Positions 6,125 through 12,985 are shown, numbered from the stretch's first letter. The stretch is 14,045 nucleotides of DNA from Bacteroidia bacterium (GCA_021152555.1 JAGKVE010000056.1:1-14045), one strand, 5' to 3'. Notes: generated from the sequence alone by a model not told the origin. Numbers and translations: made by a program.

Positions 6125-7231
6125 TTAGTAGGTTTGCGCGGCTGCACTATTATCTCGTCCATACGTGTTGTACATTGGATTCACTTCATGTATGGCGCGA
6201 TAATATTCTCCTCGTGTACGTTCCATTTCGTTTTGGAGATCATGTGTTTTTCTCTCTGCGTCACGCAGTCGATTGGTAAGCGAATCATTTTCTCTATTGA
6301 GGGTCTGCATGAAAGAATCATTCTTCCGATATATTTCTTGGATGGTAGAATCATTCTCTCTACGTAAGTCCTCTATCCGTTCTTGATTAGTTGCTTGTGC
6401 AGATTGTAAACTATCTATAAGCTCAGTTCGTGTCTGGATTATAGAAAGTTGTTGTTTGTATCTCCAACTTCCCCAAGAAATAAGTGCCAGAAGCACAACA
6501 ATTATTATGAGAAAAATCGTTTTCCATGGGAAACGATGCAATAACGCTTTTTTGAGGGCCAACGCAGAAGGATAGCGTTGTTGCGGATCTTCTTTCCTAC
6601 ATTTGTTTGCATAGCGTTTCAGCGTTTTGTTGAGGGCTAAAACTCCACCTATTCCGTATATGTCTATTGCAGGTGAAATATCTCCGGTCCATTGTTCAGG
6701 CGCGGCAAATTGACTTGTACCGGCTCCGCCTTTTAGCACGCAAAAATCCACTTTGTCTGCTAAGCCAAAATCAATTAGGACTATATGACCGTTATCCTTG
6801 CGAACCAATACATTATCCGGTTTAATATCCCGATGGATAACGCCTGCTTTATGGATGTAAGCTACAGCATCGCATAGTTCTGCCGCTTGTTCGCGCGAAA
6901 TAAAAGAGATCGGATCACCGTCAATATATTCTTGTATGATGCATGTCCCTAATTCCGGCACATCTTCTATGCCAAGCGTCCGCACAATGTTAGGATGTGA
7001 AAGAGGATAAGCAATGCGGAACTCTTTCTCTAATAAAGTCTGGTATTGAACTTGTTCTGCGGCTTCTGGTGTAAGGCACTTGAGAACATGCCATTGCCCG
7101 TATCGTTTGGCTTTGTACACATGGGTATAACCATTGCCGGATTTATGCAGCAATGTTATCTCTGTGAAATGGTTGGAGATATTTATGTCTCCGCCATTGG
7201 TGAAACCGGAATTGATTTCAGCATCAAACAT
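6125..7231 (-). CDS. Membrane-anchored Ser/Thr protein kinase with a C-terminal coiled coil
   Basis: Phosphorylates Ser/Thr in target proteins, judging by intact Hanks-type motifs: a glycine loop with Gly32 and Gly34 (the third Gly replaced by Thr), Lys51 (HVLKCL), Glu70 for the salt bridge, HRDIKPDN (133-140), DFG (154-156) and APE (177-179). The C-lobe is short, ending near residue 230. One membrane span follows (about 236-256), then a coiled coil (about 257-345) that should lie in the periplasm. Within it Asn-Asp-Ser recurs at 293, 304 and 315, an 11-residue period. The C-terminus is a short flexible tail. The ATG at 7231 overlaps the preceding gene by 8 bases, which implies translational coupling. 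The coiled coil may dimerise the kinase or sense an envelope signal. Its substrate is unknown. Confidence 0.93.
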   Translation of the reverse strand: MFDAEINSGFTNGGDINISNHFTEITLLHKSGNGYTHVYKAKRYGQWHVLKCLTPEAAEQVQYQTLLEKEFRIAYPLSHPNIVRTLGIEDVPELGTCIIQEYIDGDPISFISREQAAELCDAVAYIHKAGVIHRDIKPDNVLVRKDNGHIVLIDFGLADKVDFCVLKGGAGTSQFAAPEQWTGDISPAIDIYGIGGVLALNKTLKRYANKCRKEDPQQRYPSALALKKALLHRFPWKTIFLIIIVVLLALISWGSWRYKQQLSIIQTRTELIDSLQSAQATNQERIEDLRRENDSTIQEIYRKNDSFMQTLNRENDSLTNRLRDAERKTHDLQNEMERTRGEYYRAIHEVNPMYNTYGRDNSAAAQTY

Positions 7232-7775
7232 TCAATAGTTCTATTTTTGTAAGTCCGGATTTTGCGCCTGCTATATATGTATCTAATGTGGTTTCTGCAT
7301 TGCGCAGAACAACTACATCCGTTGCTGTCAAGGGTTGCCCGATAAGGAACTGCGTTGCAGTAAAACGATCGCCGATTTGGAGTTTGCTGTTTTGAGAATG
7401 AAGCACGACAAATCGTTTCTCTCCTAAATACTCAATCATACATTCGCGATTGGGATTCCAAGCCAATTCAATCTTCTGTCCAATGATTAGTTCATCTGCT
7501 ACAATACGTTTTGCACTCACGAATCCAGATTCTATATGTTGTTTGTCTTGATAATCTTGCCAACCATTATATCCGGCATAGCGAGCAAGAATAGAAAGAG
7601 ACGACGGGCGAATTTGTCCCAAGTAAGGAATATACCCGAATATGCGTTTCAGGGTTGTTGGACTCAGATACTCGCCTGTTACTTTTTGTATCTGTTCACT
7701 AAGAAATTCGAAATCAGGTGGCGATTCTAATGTCCGGCCTAATTGTTGAATGACGATTTGCTTTAATTGTTCCAT
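7224..7775 (-). CDS. Putative DNA-binding regulator cotranscribed with the kinase
   Basis: The first 80 residues resemble a domain I associate with Bacteroidota regulators: YLSPTTLKRIFGYI (about 35-48), then SSLSILARYAGYNGWQDY, which looks like a helix-turn-helix followed by a second helical unit. After a linker, residues 95-183 appear to be beta-rich (QKIELAWNPNRECMIEYLG, then KLQIGDRFTATQFL), a possible ligand- or partner-binding domain. I start at the ATG at 7775, because the promoter at 7796-7827 lies just upstream and the longer frame to 7859 would cross it. The overlap with the kinase start suggests that the protein is a regulator or a kinase substrate. DNA binding is inferred from pattern only. 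Confidence 0.8.
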   Translation of the reverse strand: MEQLKQIVIQQLGRTLESPPDFEFLSEQIQKVTGEYLSPTTLKRIFGYIPYLGQIRPSSLSILARYAGYNGWQDYQDKQHIESGFVSAKRIVADELIIGQKIELAWNPNRECMIEYLGEKRFVVLHSQNSKLQIGDRFTATQFLIGQPLTATDVVVLRNAETTLDTYIAGAKSGLTKIELLNV

Positions 7776-7795
7776 AACTCTTTTCAAAACGCTTG

Positions 7796-7827
7796 CAAAG
7801 GTACGCAAAAAATTCCATATATGAAAA
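7796..7827 (-). promoter_or_regulatory. Promoter of the regulator-kinase operon
   Basis: Read leftwards, TTTT (7827-7824), a 20-base spacer and TACCTTTG (7803-7796) match the Bacteroidota consensus with one -33 mismatch. The leader would be only about 15 bases, which supports the start at 7775. Confidence 0.75.
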
Positions 7828-7853
7828 TTATTCAGTCGAAAAGCGATGAAAAA

Positions 7854-7915
7854 TGGCAAAATTTGGCATAAAATGACACTTGGTACGAAAAGGTTTGTTT
7901 TGGCACGATTTGGCT
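7854..7915. promoter_or_regulatory. Phased TGG(C/T)A repeats between divergent promoters
   Basis: The core TGGC or TGGT occurs at 7854, 7864, 7881, 7901 and 7911. The fuller forms TTGGTACGA (7880-7888) and TTGGCACGA (7900-7908) are spaced 20 bases apart, and others 10 apart, so most lie on one DNA face. The stretch separates the regulator-kinase promoter from the plus-strand promoter. It may be an operator, perhaps of the regulator itself. Confidence 0.4.
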
Positions 7916-7928
7916 CAAAAAAAAGTAG

Positions 7929-7936
7929 TACCTTTG
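7929..7936 (+). promoter_or_regulatory. Second -7-like box upstream of the structured leader
   Basis: TACCTTTG followed by CACGCCG is a perfect -7 box, but the nearest TTTG (7909-7912) is only 16 bases upstream. It may be a weaker upstream start for the same plus-strand unit, or a remnant. Confidence 0.35.
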
Positions 7937-7996
7937 CACGCCGAAAGCAAAAGTGGTCTACATTGTACTGAAAATGTACGAAAAGTAGTGCATATA

Positions 7997-8028
7997 TTTG
8001 TATATGTCAAAAATTTTTCGTACCTTTG
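7997..8028 (+). promoter_or_regulatory. Consensus promoter of the structured leader and envelope-gene unit
   Basis: TTTG (7997-8000), exactly 20 bases and TACCTTTG (8021-8028) match the Bacteroidota consensus perfectly. The transcript would start close to 8033, at the first hairpin, and give a leader of about 215 bases before the ATG at 8249. Confidence 0.88.
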
Positions 8029-8031
8029 TGC

Positions 8032-8214
8032 CGTCTTTTAGAAGACGCACAAAATATTGAGACGTATCAACGTATCAACTTGATAGATAAATCCGGAAGA
8101 TTCATCTGTGTTCAAGGAGGATAAGTTGAACAGTCCACCGTATGGTGTAGACTGCTTTTGCTTATTTGAACACGGGCCTTTCCGGAGCCTATCTATCAGT
8201 AAGTGAAAGTGGTC
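8032..8214 (+). ncRNA. Long structured leader RNA or small RNA
   Basis: A small hairpin (CGTCTT 8032-8037 with AAGACG 8042-8047) is followed by a nested stem: 8081-8089 with 8190-8198, 8092-8098 with 8180-8186, 8108-8115 with 8166-8173, 8121-8125 with 8161-8165, 8131-8135 with 8150-8154, and 8136-8139 with 8144-8147 around a GTAT loop. That is about 38 pairs, with a large asymmetric internal loop (8099-8107 and 8174-8179) and a GGAGG bulge (8116-8120). GTTCAA (8110-8115) could instead pair with the nearer TTGAAC (8126-8131). The upstream ATCAA (8066-8070 and 8074-8078) could pair with TTGAT (8080-8084). It has its own perfect promoter but no clear terminator before the gene, so a cis-acting leader is favoured. 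A free small RNA, including a 6S-like one, is the alternative. I recognise no named class. Confidence 0.7.
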
Positions 8215-8248
8215 TTTTTGTGTATATAACCCTTAAATAGTAATTGTT

Positions 8249-9565
8249 ATGAAAAAAGTTTCTATTCTGCTAGGTGCTATTATGATTTCAGGTAGCCTTA
8301 GCGCTCAAATTGAAGAAGTAAGTGCTGAGCAGTACGCTCCTAAAAAAGAAGTTGTGACAAAGGCTCCGATTGATTATTTATTAAAGGTACAGTATCCGGC
8401 CAATCTTTTAGAGGCTCCATACAATCTAATAGGTCACCAACTATATTGTACTCGAAATCAAACGCAAAAAGGATATCCAATAGTTGCTATAACACTTACT
8501 CCTGATAATGTAATCGGAATAAAACGCTTACAGAAAGGAGCATATTATAATGTATCTAATATTGTTTGCTCTCGAAAAGAGTTATTAGAATTACAAACTA
8601 GATTTTTAGATAGTAAAAATTATAGCGGTGATACAATTCAATATTTGGATAGAGGGAAAGTAAAAGTGTATTCTCTATCAAAAGCCAAAAAAGTTGATGT
8701 ACCTGCGTTGTTAAAAACAAGTGGGCTAAGGATTAATGATGACTATGTTGAAGCACTTTATGAGTTGACAGATGCAGAAGGTCTAAAATATTATATTGGG
8801 TGCGACAAAGAATGGGCATCTTGTGGAGGTGGCTGGGATATAGTTAGACATCCCATTCAACTAAATAACGGTTTTATTATTGCTGCTGGTCCTTCGATAG
8901 GTGATTTTATATCGGTGAATACATATAATTATCTAAAAGCCAAATATGAGAAGAAGGATGTTGTGGCTCCTGGATATTATGATCCGTGTGCTTATGGACC
9001 GTGCGATAAAGGAATGATAATGGCTGACAAACATATTATACATGTTGAAAAGATAGGAGTTGAAAATGGAACGATAGTATGTGCATTGAAGGATCCTAAT
9101 TATAATGAAGTGCAATTGAGAGCATATAAAGGGGGGAAAGAATACGTACCAACTCGTCATAAAAATGATACCCTATATGGCTTGTTTGTAGAGGGATATT
9201 GGTGTTCATTAGCTTTCAGAACGGATGCTGACTCTATTTTAAACAAGTGGTATCATGAGGAACTTGTAAAAGAAGAACAGGTACGAGCCGAACGAGCAAA
9301 AAAGAAAGCCGAATATGTCAAAAAATACGGAGAGCAATATGCTCAATATATTATAGATAACAAAGTTTGCGTAGGGATGACTAAAGCGATGTGTCAAGAG
9401 GCTATGGGAAGACCCAACAACGTAACAAGAAATTCTAGCGCTCTTGGAATAGTTGAAGTCTGGACATATTCTACATGGTATCCTCTAGTTCCAATTACTG
9501 TTGTTACCCTTCTAGATAATAAAGTCACGGCAGTGGATGAATACAAAGATAATTACCCATTTTGA
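8249..9565 (+). CDS. Exported protein with a C-terminal BamE/SmpA-like domain
   Basis: This 438-residue protein starts with a clear signal peptide (MKKVSILLGAIMISGSLSA, cleaved before Gln20) and therefore acts in the periplasm or at the envelope. The body (about 40-330) is of unknown type, rich in Tyr and Asp, with several cysteines (for instance Cys185 and Cys192, Cys247 and Cys252) that could form disulphides. A charged helix (about 330-368) leads to residues 374-432, where VGMTKAMCQEAMGRPNNV, then VEVWTYS and LLDNKVTAVDEY match the outline of SmpA/OmlA/BamE-type domains. Codons are more AT-rich than in the genes to the left. A long structured leader precedes it and the next gene starts 25 bases on. 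Its function is unknown. The BamE-like part suggests contact with envelope proteins or lipids. Confidence 0.85.
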   Translation: MKKVSILLGAIMISGSLSAQIEEVSAEQYAPKKEVVTKAPIDYLLKVQYPANLLEAPYNLIGHQLYCTRNQTQKGYPIVAITLTPDNVIGIKRLQKGAYYNVSNIVCSRKELLELQTRFLDSKNYSGDTIQYLDRGKVKVYSLSKAKKVDVPALLKTSGLRINDDYVEALYELTDAEGLKYYIGCDKEWASCGGGWDIVRHPIQLNNGFIIAAGPSIGDFISVNTYNYLKAKYEKKDVVAPGYYDPCAYGPCDKGMIMADKHIIHVEKIGVENGTIVCALKDPNYNEVQLRAYKGGKEYVPTRHKNDTLYGLFVEGYWCSLAFRTDADSILNKWYHEELVKEEQVRAERAKKKAEYVKKYGEQYAQYIIDNKVCVGMTKAMCQEAMGRPNNVTRNSSALGIVEVWTYSTWYPLVPITVVTLLDNKVTAVDEYKDNYPF

Positions 9566-9590
9566 GATAATAACAAATTAAGCAAATGTT

Positions 9591-10595
9591 ATGAAAAGCT
9601 GTATGATTAAAGGACTTATTGTCCTAGCATGTTTAGTAGTCGCAGCAGGAGCTATTCTATGGGCGGTGAAAGAGTTTTCAGAGGCAGTCGTAGAGACCAT
9701 TGATGATACCTACGATGTTAAGAATTATACTACTTTCATTGATGATGGCGTTCGTTATACCTTAGCCTCTGCTCATCCAGATTATGCATACATTGGGGCT
9801 AATGCAGAATTGGAGAGCAAAGCGGATCGTAAGATAGAAGAATTTTCTTCTGCTTACGATGCAGATCAACCGAGTTATAAATTAGCACTTGAAAAGTTAA
9901 GTAAAGAAGGGAATTCTTTTGAAAGGAATTATGCCGCAGACTTACTAAAAAAGTATAATGGTCTGAAGATAGAATTGACTCCTTTTGAGAAAGATAAAGA
10001 GAAGGATTACAAATATCGGTTCATGGAAAAAAACAGTAGGGTTCATTTTACTGTTTCGGTTGGAATTCTTTGTTTATGTGATGCAGACACATGGGACTTG
10101 GGGCGTTACACAGAATATTTGGAAACAGGCGTATTTAAGGAAGCTCCCGCATCTTCATACGAAGAACAGGAAGAAGAGTTGGGACGTGGAGATTATTGTG
10201 AAGATGTTGATGTTGATCCTGCTGTAGAACTCATTCATGCTCGGATTTGCGACCAATATGATGGTTGGTATACAGATGATAAGATTATGTCAAAGGCATT
10301 CTATTCAGTATTCCACAAAGCACAGTTAGCGGATGATAGCGAAGTCGGTTGGCCAGATTGGGATTATTGGCGTTGTACCCAAGGAGCGGAAGCAAAGTTA
10401 TCTTCTATAGAGGTTGAACTTAAATCTGCTGCTACCGCAGTCGCTCACGTCATTTTATCGTATCCGGAAATGGGGTCGACTAAGAAAGTAGATTTGCCGA
10501 TGGTTTATGAGAATGGCAATTGGTTTGTGGATGATATTATTAGTTATGGAGAAGATGGAAAGTATTCCTTAAAGAAGGCAGCTTCTAGTAAATAA
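9591..10595 (+). CDS. Membrane-anchored protein of unknown function
   Basis: The protein has 334 residues. A hydrophobic segment at about 7-26 (IKGLIVLACLVVAAGAILWA) acts as an uncleaved anchor or signal, followed by a soluble, acidic, Tyr-rich body that should be periplasmic. Cys14 inside the hydrophobic run is badly placed for a lipobox, so a lipoprotein is less likely. The C-terminal part (about 215-325), with DKIMSKAFYSVFHKAQ, then GWPDWDYWRCTQG, and ending NGNWFVDDIISYGEDGKYSL, resembles DUF3828-like domains, in which a closing strand carries W and DDI/F. The start at 9591 fits the 25-base gap after the BamE-like gene. The two are probably one unit, ended by the terminator at 10625. A partnership between them is inferred from position only. 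Confidence 0.82.
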   Translation: MKSCMIKGLIVLACLVVAAGAILWAVKEFSEAVVETIDDTYDVKNYTTFIDDGVRYTLASAHPDYAYIGANAELESKADRKIEEFSSAYDADQPSYKLALEKLSKEGNSFERNYAADLLKKYNGLKIELTPFEKDKEKDYKYRFMEKNSRVHFTVSVGILCLCDADTWDLGRYTEYLETGVFKEAPASSYEEQEEELGRGDYCEDVDVDPAVELIHARICDQYDGWYTDDKIMSKAFYSVFHKAQLADDSEVGWPDWDYWRCTQGAEAKLSSIEVELKSAATAVAHVILSYPEMGSTKKVDLPMVYENGNWFVDDIISYGEDGKYSLKKAASSK

Positions 10596-10624
10596 TCTAA
10601 TCATGGTTTCCTGCAATATTTTTT

Positions 10625-10656
10625 ATCCCGCCGGATTTACTCCGACGGGATTTTTT
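10625..10656 (+). terminator. Intrinsic terminator of the envelope-gene unit
   Basis: ATCCCGCCGGA (10625-10635) pairs with TCCGACGGGAT (10641-10651), one mismatch, around a TTTAC loop and followed by T6. It lies 30 bases after the stop at 10595. Confidence 0.92.
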
Positions 10657-10758
10657 ATGTATATGGTAATGCGTGTTGTAGATAAATACGATTCTAAAGG
10701 AATGAGTCAACAAAGGTATAATACTTTTTCGAGATATGCTAATAAATTTTTGATTTGA
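10657..10758 (+). CDS. Possible 33-codon open frame, perhaps a gene remnant
   Basis: An ATG right after the terminator opens a 33-residue frame containing KYDSKGMSQQRYNTFSRYAN, whose composition is protein-like. No promoter stands before it and it begins inside the terminator T run, so translation is doubtful. It might be the stump of a displaced gene. The rest of 10759-10819 is AT-rich, with nothing I can identify. Confidence 0.15.
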   Translation: MYMVMRVVDKYDSKGMSQQRYNTFSRYANKFLI

Positions 10759-10819
10759 TATTGTGGCGCCGGATAAAGTTATATAAAACGAGATGTTTCT
10801 ATATAAATCTGAATATTTA

Positions 10820-10851
10820 TTTGCTTATGTCAAAAAAATGTTGTAACTTTG
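10820..10851 (+). promoter_or_regulatory. Promoter of the SIR2-like gene
   Basis: TTTG (10820-10823), exactly 20 bases and TAACTTTG (10844-10851) match the consensus perfectly. The spacer and flank (TATGTCAAAAA and GTGCCG) closely resemble those of the promoter at 7997. The leader is about 55 bases. Confidence 0.85.
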
Positions 10852-10913
10852 TGCCGAAAAAATGTATTAATCAAGATTTATAGTTTTGTTCAACAGAAGA
10901 TGTATTATTAATT

Positions 10914-12260
10914 ATGGATAAAGATCAGTTTGAAAATAATATGAGAGTAACTGCTATATTAGGTGCAGGTGTAAATTTAGAATATTTTGATTGGTCGGAC
11001 AAAACACCTTCTACGGCTAATATAACAAAATGTATAGTATCTACAAAGTACTTCAAACACAGTGATGGGTCTCAATCTCCAATTCCATCATTGATACGTA
11101 AAATATATCAGCGATTATGCCGGAAATATCCATTTGGAGCGCTGAATCCAAAAGACAATAAATCATATGGCATAATGCATTTCGAAAAAATATTTCATGC
11201 ACTTGAGGAACTAGATTCATATGATAAAATATGGACTCGACATGCAAAAGATCCATCATATGCTCAATTATTTGCACATTTTACGAAGCCTGCATTCAAA
11301 TATAATCCTGATGAAATTCATTCGGCCTTATTTTGGATGGCTTCCTTAATAATGGATTTTGTAAATTATTACAATGATTATTTTATTACGCACAAAGAAG
11401 GTACATGTAAATGGTATACGGATTTCTGGAGGAAAGCAAGTTTTAAATGGGATGTTTTTAATTTTAATTATGATACCACTATCGAAAATAGTATAGATAA
11501 TTTTAATGATGGATATGTAGATGTAGAAGATCATGCTAATATTCAACGTTTTGATCCAAATAGATTGATGCAAAGTAAGACAAACACCATTAATCATATT
11601 CATGGGTGTATCTTATATGGCTATGGTGATTTTTCTATCGAAGAAGAAAATCGAGATTTAATTTTCAAGTACGGCTTTCATGATTGGTTTAAATGGGACA
11701 ACTATGAACTAAATAAAAAACATTGGATAGGAAGAAGTTCAAGCTCCGAGGTTAGTCAAAGTGGAGGAACATTGTTCCCGAGTCCAATTATTACAGGGTT
11801 AAACAAAACGGATAAACTGTTAACCTTACCATTTTCAACGTATCGACTAAACCTGAGCCAGCGCTTGTTCCAGAGTCATGCATTATTAATCGCAGGATAT
11901 TCATTTGGTGATTATTATGTAAATTATGAATTGGAAAGGATGCGCTTATATCATGGAGATAAGTTACGAGTTGTTTTAATTGATTATTGGGATCTCCAGA
12001 ACTATAGAGATATGTCTGACCAAGATAAAATACACGCGTATTTGGAATTTGGTGAGATAGATGGAATATCACATCAAAAGGCATGTTTTATAGAAAAAGT
12101 CATACATTCAAGTCAATTGGATTATTATAAAAATGGATTCAAAAAGTTGACGCATAAGAATTATATGATTTCAGATAATAAACAATTGATGTTGTTTGTG
12201 GGAGGGTGGAAGAATGCTTTGCAGTATCGAGACAAGATATACGAATTCTTGTGCTCGTAA
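10914..12260 (+). CDS. SIR2-like domain protein, probable NAD-consuming defence effector
   Basis: This 448-residue protein carries the landmarks of the SIR2-like fold. GAGVN (17-21) is the nucleotide-binding glycine motif, and NFNYD (183-187) has the Asn and Asp of the NAD pocket. NHIHG (227-231) contains the likely catalytic His, and LLIAGYSFGDYY (324-335) is the late strand typical of the SIR2_2 type. No signal peptide or second enzymatic domain is visible, and the remainder (about 40-170 and 350-448) is helical and unrecognised. Many such bacterial proteins hydrolyse NAD+ on phage infection and stop growth, alone or with a partner such as HerA or a short Argonaute. No partner lies beside it here. 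Its strongly AT-rich composition, own promoter and isolated position suggest recent transfer. A housekeeping deacetylase is unlikely because the zinc cysteines are missing. Confidence 0.85.
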   Translation: MDKDQFENNMRVTAILGAGVNLEYFDWSDKTPSTANITKCIVSTKYFKHSDGSQSPIPSLIRKIYQRLCRKYPFGALNPKDNKSYGIMHFEKIFHALEELDSYDKIWTRHAKDPSYAQLFAHFTKPAFKYNPDEIHSALFWMASLIMDFVNYYNDYFITHKEGTCKWYTDFWRKASFKWDVFNFNYDTTIENSIDNFNDGYVDVEDHANIQRFDPNRLMQSKTNTINHIHGCILYGYGDFSIEEENRDLIFKYGFHDWFKWDNYELNKKHWIGRSSSSEVSQSGGTLFPSPIITGLNKTDKLLTLPFSTYRLNLSQRLFQSHALLIAGYSFGDYYVNYELERMRLYHGDKLRVVLIDYWDLQNYRDMSDQDKIHAYLEFGEIDGISHQKACFIEKVIHSSQLDYYKNGFKKLTHKNYMISDNKQLMLFVGGWKNALQYRDKIYEFLCS

Positions 12261-12547
12261 GGCTCTTGACGCATAAAATATTCTAAGTTATTCATATTTC
12301 TAAACAACCGAACGAATTTTTTTTCTTCCCCCTTTTAATAAGGAGTTCGGTAAACCTCACGTCTTGCGGTCGTCTCTTCGTTCCGACGTTTTTTTGACGG
12401 ACAGATAGAAGGCAGGCAGCGTGGGTGAGTAGGTAGCCTATGGCGCGTAGCGACATAAACAAAGAGCCCTCGGGGAATAAATCCTCGGTGTCTCCGAAAG
12501 TGGCGGCTACCTCCTCTCCCACAATATTCCGCAGTGCAGTACCATCG

Positions 12548-12634
12548 GCGATGCTGTCTCTCTCTCTGCTGTCTCCCGCCTCTCCGCTCTCCCCGCTCTC
12601 TCTCTCGCCCGCGCCCTCTCCCGCGCGCCGCAGG
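12548..12634. repeat. Left copy of an 87-base inverted repeat flanking the nitroreductase
   Basis: This stretch, almost pure pyrimidine in its middle (CTCTCT, CCCGCC and CTCCGC blocks), is the exact reverse complement of 13959-14045 at the other end of the nitroreductase region. It starts with GCGATGCTG and ends with GCGCCGCAGG. Its identity runs to the last base of the window, so the full repeat may be longer. Confidence 0.95.
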
Positions 12635-12676
12635 TCAAATATGGAGTGCGCACACGCGCGCACGTGTATAATATAT

Positions 12677-12694
12677 AAGGTCTATAGGTCTTTC
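12677..12694. repeat. Left copy of an 18-base inverted repeat
   Basis: AAGGTCTATAGGTCTTTC is the exact reverse complement of 13810-13827 and lies inside the 87-base pair, 42 bases from it. Within it AGGTCT is itself directly repeated. Confidence 0.9.
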
Positions 12695-12717
12695 CAATAA
12701 GGTGTTCGGTAACCCTC

Positions 12718-12985
12718 CCGGCTATCATAAGTGCGTAGCACTGGGGACCCCAGCGTAAACCTAAAGAAGTGCCTCGGATGGCACTTCGAGCTTGAGCGCC
12801 ATGGTAATGGATTAAGCGAAAGCATAGAACTCTTCAGTGTTTGCGATGGGGGAGAGCGGAGGCACAAGTCGCCTTTACCAATTAGCGGAGTGGTTTGGTC
12901 TTTGCGACTTTGTTGCCGAACGCGAGGGCAACTACCTGCGGTGCGGAACGTGAACGCATTTTCTCAATACGTTCACTCACATTTA
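12718..12985. other. Non-coding stretch with five predicted stems
   Basis: No convincing gene is present. Stems: CTGGGG/CCCCAG (12741-12753), GAAGTGCC/GGCACTTC (12766-12787), AAGTCGC/GCGACTT (12866-12872 with 12904-12910, enclosing ACCA/TGGT), GTTGCC/GGCAAC (12912-12932) and GTGAACG/CGTTCAC (12950-12976). It ends directly at the nitroreductase promoter. It could be a structured RNA on either strand or a palindromic repeat element. No promoter for it is visible. Confidence 0.5.

Larger units (their letters stand above)
12337..12717. repeat. Direct repeats bounding a non-coding repeat element
   Basis: A 22-base sequence (AATAAGG, any base, GTTCGGTAA, any base, CCTC) occurs at 12337-12358 and again at 12696-12717, with 20 of 22 positions equal, 359 bases apart. 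Between them lies GC-rich, low-complexity DNA including the left inverted repeat. Frames on both strands here are composed of Ser, Pro, Arg and Glu runs and I take them as non-coding. Together with CCGAAC at 12308-12313, the first copy could form a wide inverted pair. The stretch looks like an intergenic repeat element of the genome. Confidence 0.65.

Noticed and set aside
7776..7859. Longer N-terminus of the regulator next to the kinase
   Set aside because: It would read through the -7 box of its own promoter. The ATG at 7775 fits the transcript start.
7899..7915. Sigma-54 promoter (TTGGCACG ... GGCT)
   Set aside because: The GG and GC elements are one base too close and the second lacks TTGC. 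Repeated TGG motifs explain it better.
10711..10718. TACCTTTG on the minus strand
   Set aside because: It points into the 3' end of a plus-strand gene with no minus-strand gene to read, and has no convincing -33 partner.
12440..12700. Open frames on both strands with Ser/Pro/Leu or Arg/Glu runs
   Set aside because: They are translations of a low-complexity GC-rich repeat that recurs inverted at the right end. There is no promoter and composition is unlike a protein.
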